The notes under the pieces were generated by a model. The model was not told the origin of the DNA. It was given only the letters and a program-made list of their open reading frames with translations, and searched no databases. Positions 6,215 to 10,291 of a stretch of DNA of 10,291 bases are shown here, one piece after another. Numbering within the stretch: position 1 is the stretch's first letter; each line of letters starts with the position of its first letter. Source of the stretch: an uncultured bacterium. Its GTDB lineage: Bacteria; Oederibacteriota; PGYV01; CAILUR01. The translations under genes and the position numbers were made by a program. The stretch is taken from contig CAILUR010000203.1 in assembly GCA_903837445.1 (NCBI GenBank), forward strand, positions 1 through 10,291, given 5' to 3'.

Positions 6215-9200
6215 ATGACATACCTAATTGATATAGACAACGCTAAAACTACCGCTATGTTAAAAGGCATATTAAAACATGAAGGGCTTGATGAAGCGCT
6301 TGCAAATATATTTTTTAAAAATATAGAATGCTCTGAAGCCTTAGATGGGACACCTGTCTCGAAAATCCTTATAAGGCTTGAAAAAACAGTCCCGGCCTCC
6401 CTGCTTTTAGAGTTTAAAAAGGTGATTGAAGCAGATACTTGTGGGAAAGTGAAAATGGCCCTGGAGTTTTCAGAACATATAAACACTAAAGAAATGGTCT
6501 TTAAATATTGGGAATTGTTTGTAGAAGATGCTTTGGATTCTAAACTTTGGCTCGAAAATACAATACCACGGATTGAAAAAAATATAATTTATATTGATTT
6601 TAAAGATAAGTTATCTTTTGATTCAATGACTGAACCTAAAGTGCTGGCAGAGGTGGGGGATGCTGTATTTAAATTCTTTAAAATAAATTATGGAATTTCA
6701 ACTGGAGTTCTTCTTGAAACAGATAATATAAAAAGGGAAGCCTTGTCCAAGGAAATAATTTTGCCTGGTTTAAATAGCGCTCCTAAAAGCGCAATTATGA
6801 AAGACACCCCCATTGAAGGGGAAACGGTCTTTATAGAAAATGTAACGCGAAAAGGCAAATATGTCATTGAGGGCAGGTTGTTTTTGCCGGAAGAATATCT
6901 CGTGGAAAAAACTTCAAAAGAAAAGGGCAACAAATTTTTGATTTTGAATCTGTATATTACGGATGAAGCGGATACGATAAAATGTCACGCGTATGTAAAA
7001 CCAGATGATCCAGTGATAAAGGCCGTAAAAAAAATGAGCCACGCGAGAGTTAGTATTGAAGCGGATGAAGATTCGTATGAAGGTGGGGAAATAACTGGTA
7101 AAATCAAGCAGATTCATGCCGTGGTAAAAGAAGAAAAAATAGACACGGAAATACAAAAACGGATAGAATTTCACGCACATACAAAAATGAGTGCTATGGA
7201 CTCTGTTTTGGGAACAGAGGAGTATATAAAAATGGCAAAGAAGTGGGGACATAAGGCTGTGGCCATTACTGATCACGGAGTGGTGCATTCTTTTCCCTTA
7301 GCATTTAATGCGGCACAAGCAAATGAAAAAACAAATGAGCCAGGCATAAAATTGATACTTGGTATGGAAGGGTATCTGGTGGAAAGCATCAAACGGACGA
7401 GCAAATTAAAGGTCGAGGGAGATGAGGAAGAAATAGAAAGAGATGACGAACGACACGAAGAAAGATTTCATATAATTATCCTTGTTAAAAATAAAATAGG
7501 CCTGAAAAATCTATATAAGCTTGTGTCCATGTCTCATTTGGATTATTTTTATAAGAAACCACGAATTCCTCGGGCTGAGCTATTAAAGCACAGGGAAGGG
7601 CTTATTATTGGCGGCGCTTGTAATATGGGAGAAATATATCAAGCGATTTTGAAAAATAAATCGTGGGAGCAGCTTGAAGAAATAGTGGGCTTTTATGATT
7701 ATCTTGAAATACAGCCAAGAGAAAATAATAAGTTTTTGGTGAGAACTGGCGAGCTTCCTTCTATGGAAGAAGTCTTGAATATAAATGAAAAGATATATGA
7801 ACTGGGAAAACAATTAGGAAAACCTGTACTTGCCACTGGGGATGTACATTTTTTGAGGAAGACAGACAGAGTTTACAGGGAAATTCTAATGTCATCATAT
7901 GGTTTTGATGATATAGGAGAAGGCGAAGCAGGGACAGCTGATTTATCTTTTAAAACTACGAATGAAATGCTTGAAGAGTTTGCCTATCTCGGAAAAGAAA
8001 GAGCGTACGAAGTAGTGGTAACAAACTGTGAAAAAATAAATGCTCTTATTGAAGAAGGGATAAGACCGGTTCCGGAGAAACTGCAGGCGCCACATTTAGA
8101 AAACTCAGAAAAAGAAATAACTCAATTCACCTGGGATAAAGCTAAAAAAATGTATGGCAACACAATTCATAAACTTATTGAAGAAAGAATTGAAAGCGAA
8201 CTGCATCTTATAAATGATTTTGGGTATTCTGTTTTGTATCTTTTAGCTAAAAAAATGGTAGAGCAGTCAAAGAAAGACGGCTATATTGTGGGATCGCGCG
8301 GTTCTGTGGGTTCATCTTTAGTGGCATATCTTACAGGCATTTCGGAAGTGAATCCTTTGCCAGCGTATTACAGGTGTAAAAATGAAAAGTGCCGGTATTT
8401 AGAATTTATTGATACTGAGTTAGCAGGAATTGATATGCAAAATAAAAAATGTCCCGATTGTGGCGAGAATATGTTAAAAGAAGGGTTTAATATTCCGTTT
8501 GAAACCTTTTTGGATGTCGGGGGAAAAAAAGTTCCTGATATTGATTTGAATTTTTCTGGGGACTATCAGGCGCGGATTCATAAGTTTGTATATGACCTTT
8601 TTGGGAACGAAAAAGTTTTTCGCGCTGGTACTATATCGGGAATAATGCAAAAAGCAGCGAAGAAAGATTTGCTGGTGAAATATTTTGAGAAAATGCGCAA
8701 GACCCCTAAAAAAGCTGAAATTGAAAGGTTGGTGTTGGGGTGTCTGGATGTAAAACGGTCTACTGGACAACATCCTGGAGGGTTGATTCTTGTTCCTAAG
8801 GAAAAGGATATTTATGATTTTACTCCGATTCAAATGTCTCCAAATAGGGATGCCATAACTACGCATTTTGATTTTCATCATATTCATAATACCCTTGTTA
8901 AAATAGATGCGCTGGGGCACGATATTCCTACTTCTATAAAAAAAATATGTCCTGCTATTGGTTTGAAAGTGGAAGATATTCCATTGGATGATAAAGAAAC
9001 AATGAAAATTTTTAGTGATATCAGCACCCTGGGAGTAGATGCCAAAAACTATGATTTTCCAGTCGGGACAGTAGGGATTCCTGAGTTTGGTACAACTTTT
9101 ACGAGAAGCATGCTGGCAAAAACAAAGCCTAAAACAATGAGTGAACTGGTATATATAATGGGGTTGTCTCATGGTGAAAATGTATGGACTGGCAATGCAG

Positions 9201-9946
9201 AGGAGTTGATTACTAAAAAAACAGCTACTTTGAGCGAAGTCATAGCAGTCCGCGATGATATTATGAATTTTTTACGGCATAAAGGAATGGAAAAAACAAA
9301 GGCCTTCGGTATTATGGAACATGTAAGAAAAGGGGAGGGTTTGACTCCTGAAGAAGAAAAAATTATGCGCTCATGTGAAGTGCCAGACTGGTATATTGAG
9401 TCCTGTAAAAAAATAAAATATATGTTTCCAAAGGCACATGCTGTGGCTTACACTATGATGTCTTTGCGGCTCGCTTATGTAAAGGTGCATCACGCGCCAT
9501 ATTTTTATGCAGATTATTTTGACCGAAAACTGAAAATATTTGATTATGATTTTTCTTTTTTGACTATTAAAGAGTTAAAAGCAAAAATGAGAGAACTTTT
9601 TTACAAGAAGGACAGGACGAAAAAAGAAGAGGACCAAGTAGATGTGCTTGAAGTAATAATGGAAATGAAGGAACGCGGGATTCAACTGCTTAATGTGGAT
9701 ATTTACGAGTCGGATTCTTTACTGTTCACAGTGAAGGGAAATATTTTGCGTATGCCTCTGGCAATAGTTCCTTTGCTTGGAGAAAAAGTAGCTTCTAATT
9801 TTTTAAAAGAGAGAGCAAAAGGTCCTTTTAAATCTATGGAAGAAATGGTAAAACGCACTAAAATAAATAAGACTGTTTTGCAATTTTTTAAGAGCAATAA
9901 AATAGGGGATGACATACCTGACACTAATCAGACAATGTTGTTTTAG
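6215..9946 (+). CDS. polC: DNA polymerase III alpha subunit, PolC type, lacking the inserted exonuclease
   Basis: PolC is the replicative DNA polymerase. From the ATG at 6215 it has 1243 residues (an in-frame ATG at 6185 would add 10), against about 1430 for Firmicutes PolC. Domains in order: N-terminal domain (1 to about 190), OB fold (about 203-305), PHP domain (317 to about 550), polymerase palm and fingers, and C-terminal tail. PHP motifs EFHAHTKMSAMD and AITDHG are intact, but the DEDDh exonuclease usually inserted after GMEGYLVE (383-390) is missing; only a charged linker (391-417) precedes FHIIILVKN. Polymerase motifs: GSRGSVGSS (693-701), a zinc-site candidate with Cys721, 726, 746 and 749, PDIDLNF (774-780, catalytic Asp775 and Asp777), FRAGTI, GQHPGG (851-856) and KIDALGHD (third Asp, 898). 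The C-terminal QTMLF fits a beta-clamp-binding motif. It is transcribed from its own promoter at 6118. Confidence 0.95.
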   Translation: MTYLIDIDNAKTTAMLKGILKHEGLDEALANIFFKNIECSEALDGTPVSKILIRLEKTVPASLLLEFKKVIEADTCGKVKMALEFSEHINTKEMVFKYWELFVEDALDSKLWLENTIPRIEKNIIYIDFKDKLSFDSMTEPKVLAEVGDAVFKFFKINYGISTGVLLETDNIKREALSKEIILPGLNSAPKSAIMKDTPIEGETVFIENVTRKGKYVIEGRLFLPEEYLVEKTSKEKGNKFLILNLYITDEADTIKCHAYVKPDDPVIKAVKKMSHARVSIEADEDSYEGGEITGKIKQIHAVVKEEKIDTEIQKRIEFHAHTKMSAMDSVLGTEEYIKMAKKWGHKAVAITDHGVVHSFPLAFNAAQANEKTNEPGIKLILGMEGYLVESIKRTSKLKVEGDEEEIERDDERHEERFHIIILVKNKIGLKNLYKLVSMSHLDYFYKKPRIPRAELLKHREGLIIGGACNMGEIYQAILKNKSWEQLEEIVGFYDYLEIQPRENNKFLVRTGELPSMEEVLNINEKIYELGKQLGKPVLATGDVHFLRKTDRVYREILMSSYGFDDIGEGEAGTADLSFKTTNEMLEEFAYLGKERAYEVVVTNCEKINALIEEGIRPVPEKLQAPHLENSEKEITQFTWDKAKKMYGNTIHKLIEERIESELHLINDFGYSVLYLLAKKMVEQSKKDGYIVGSRGSVGSSLVAYLTGISEVNPLPAYYRCKNEKCRYLEFIDTELAGIDMQNKKCPDCGENMLKEGFNIPFETFLDVGGKKVPDIDLNFSGDYQARIHKFVYDLFGNEKVFRAGTISGIMQKAAKKDLLVKYFEKMRKTPKKAEIERLVLGCLDVKRSTGQHPGGLILVPKEKDIYDFTPIQMSPNRDAITTHFDFHHIHNTLVKIDALGHDIPTSIKKICPAIGLKVEDIPLDDKETMKIFSDISTLGVDAKNYDFPVGTVGIPEFGTTFTRSMLAKTKPKTMSELVYIMGLSHGENVWTGNAEELITKKTATLSEVIAVRDDIMNFLRHKGMEKTKAFGIMEHVRKGEGLTPEEEKIMRSCEVPDWYIESCKKIKYMFPKAHAVAYTMMSLRLAYVKVHHAPYFYADYFDRKLKIFDYDFSFLTIKELKAKMRELFYKKDRTKKEEDQVDVLEVIMEMKERGIQLLNVDIYESDSLLFTVKGNILRMPLAIVPLLGEKVASNFLKERAKGPFKSMEEMVKRTKINKTVLQFFKSNKIGDDIPDTNQTMLF

Positions 9947-9997
9947 GTAAAGTGGAGTTGTGGCTATTAAATATTGAACAAATGAGTGGCTAAAGGG

Positions 9998-10291
9998 ATG
10001 ACAAAAGTTTCAAAAAAAATTATTTTTATAGTGTTTTTTTCAATCCTTCTTATAATTTCAAGCATCGTAATTTTCCTGCATTCTGAAATGCCTTATGCCG
10101 CATATTGTATATATCTGGCGTTAGCACCACTTTTATTGTATGCCTTGAAAGATGTAAAAATGGAAAAACAGGCCTTGAAATATTCAACCTTAATGCTAAT
10201 TTCTGTAGTTTTTATTTCTTTGGGGCAGTATGTATATTCATATTTTCAGGAAAGTCTTATTATTTACGGTACCCTGCTGTTTGCTATCGCC
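9998..10291 (+). CDS. Membrane protein N-terminus, 3'-truncated (possible apolipoprotein N-acyltransferase)
   Basis: The frame is open from the ATG at 9998 to the window end, giving 98 residues. A basic start (MTKVSKK) leads into a hydrophobic helix (about 8-28), a second (33-51, with the stretch LALAPLLLYAL), a short basic loop, a third (60-81) and the start of a fourth. The LALAPLLLYAL element and helix layout recall the N-terminal membrane domain of apolipoprotein N-acyltransferase (Lnt), but the catalytic nitrilase-like domain is outside the window, so this is only a suggestion. GAGTGG at 9984-9989 is a plausible ribosome site 8 nt upstream; a GTG at 9986 is in frame as an alternative start. 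The 51-bp gap after polC has no terminator, so read-through from polC is likely. Confidence 0.7.
   Translation, partial: MTKVSKKIIFIVFFSILLIISSIVIFLHSEMPYAAYCIYLALAPLLLYALKDVKMEKQALKYSTLMLISVVFISLGQYVYSYFQESLIIYGTLLFAIA

Noticed and set aside
8474..9172. Long minus-strand open frame (232 codons) inside polC
   Set aside because: It lies fully antisense to conserved polymerase motifs, reads as a low-complexity mix of aromatic, Ile and Arg residues, and shows no known motif; it is a shadow of the coding strand.

Overview
The window is A/T-rich, densely coded bacterial chromosome with every gene on the + strand. Two features suggest the host. One is a PolC-type DNA polymerase III, typical of Firmicutes/Tenericutes, Fusobacteria, Thermotogae and some less studied phyla. 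The other is a paired envelope-gene module (families I recognise as TIGR03546 and TIGR03545), which as I recall is found only in bacteria with an outer membrane. Together they point to a diderm, non-Firmicutes lineage such as Elusimicrobiota or a candidate phylum. This is inference; there is no rRNA here to settle it.

Region 1 (1-6052) looks like one transcription unit. It runs: 3' part of a mannose-family PTS IID membrane subunit, HPr, enzyme I, GalU (UTP-glucose-1-phosphate uridylyltransferase), a small multi-pass membrane protein, and a large single-anchor, AsmA-like, coiled-coil envelope protein. Gaps are 8 bp, a 1-bp overlap, 59, 15 and 4 bp. A clear rho-independent terminator (6018-6052) closes the unit. 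HPr and enzyme I supply phosphoryl groups from PEP to the PTS, GalU makes UDP-glucose for glycans, and the last pair is probably cell-envelope machinery of unknown function.

Region 2 (6053-10291) begins with a short regulatory gap holding a good sigma70-type promoter (TTGACA - 16 bp - TAAAAT) and a pair of imperfect direct repeats. It is followed by polC and the start of a membrane protein cut by the window end, possibly apolipoprotein N-acyltransferase.

The most interesting observation is in PolC. The DEDDh proofreading exonuclease normally inserted in its PHP domain is absent and replaced by a charged linker of about 27 residues. All nine residues matching the PHP metal-binding set of Mycobacterium DnaE1 are present. 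This raises the possibility that the PHP domain itself, or a separate DnaQ-like protein, does the proofreading. No RNA genes, CRISPR arrays, insertion sequences or phage genes were seen.
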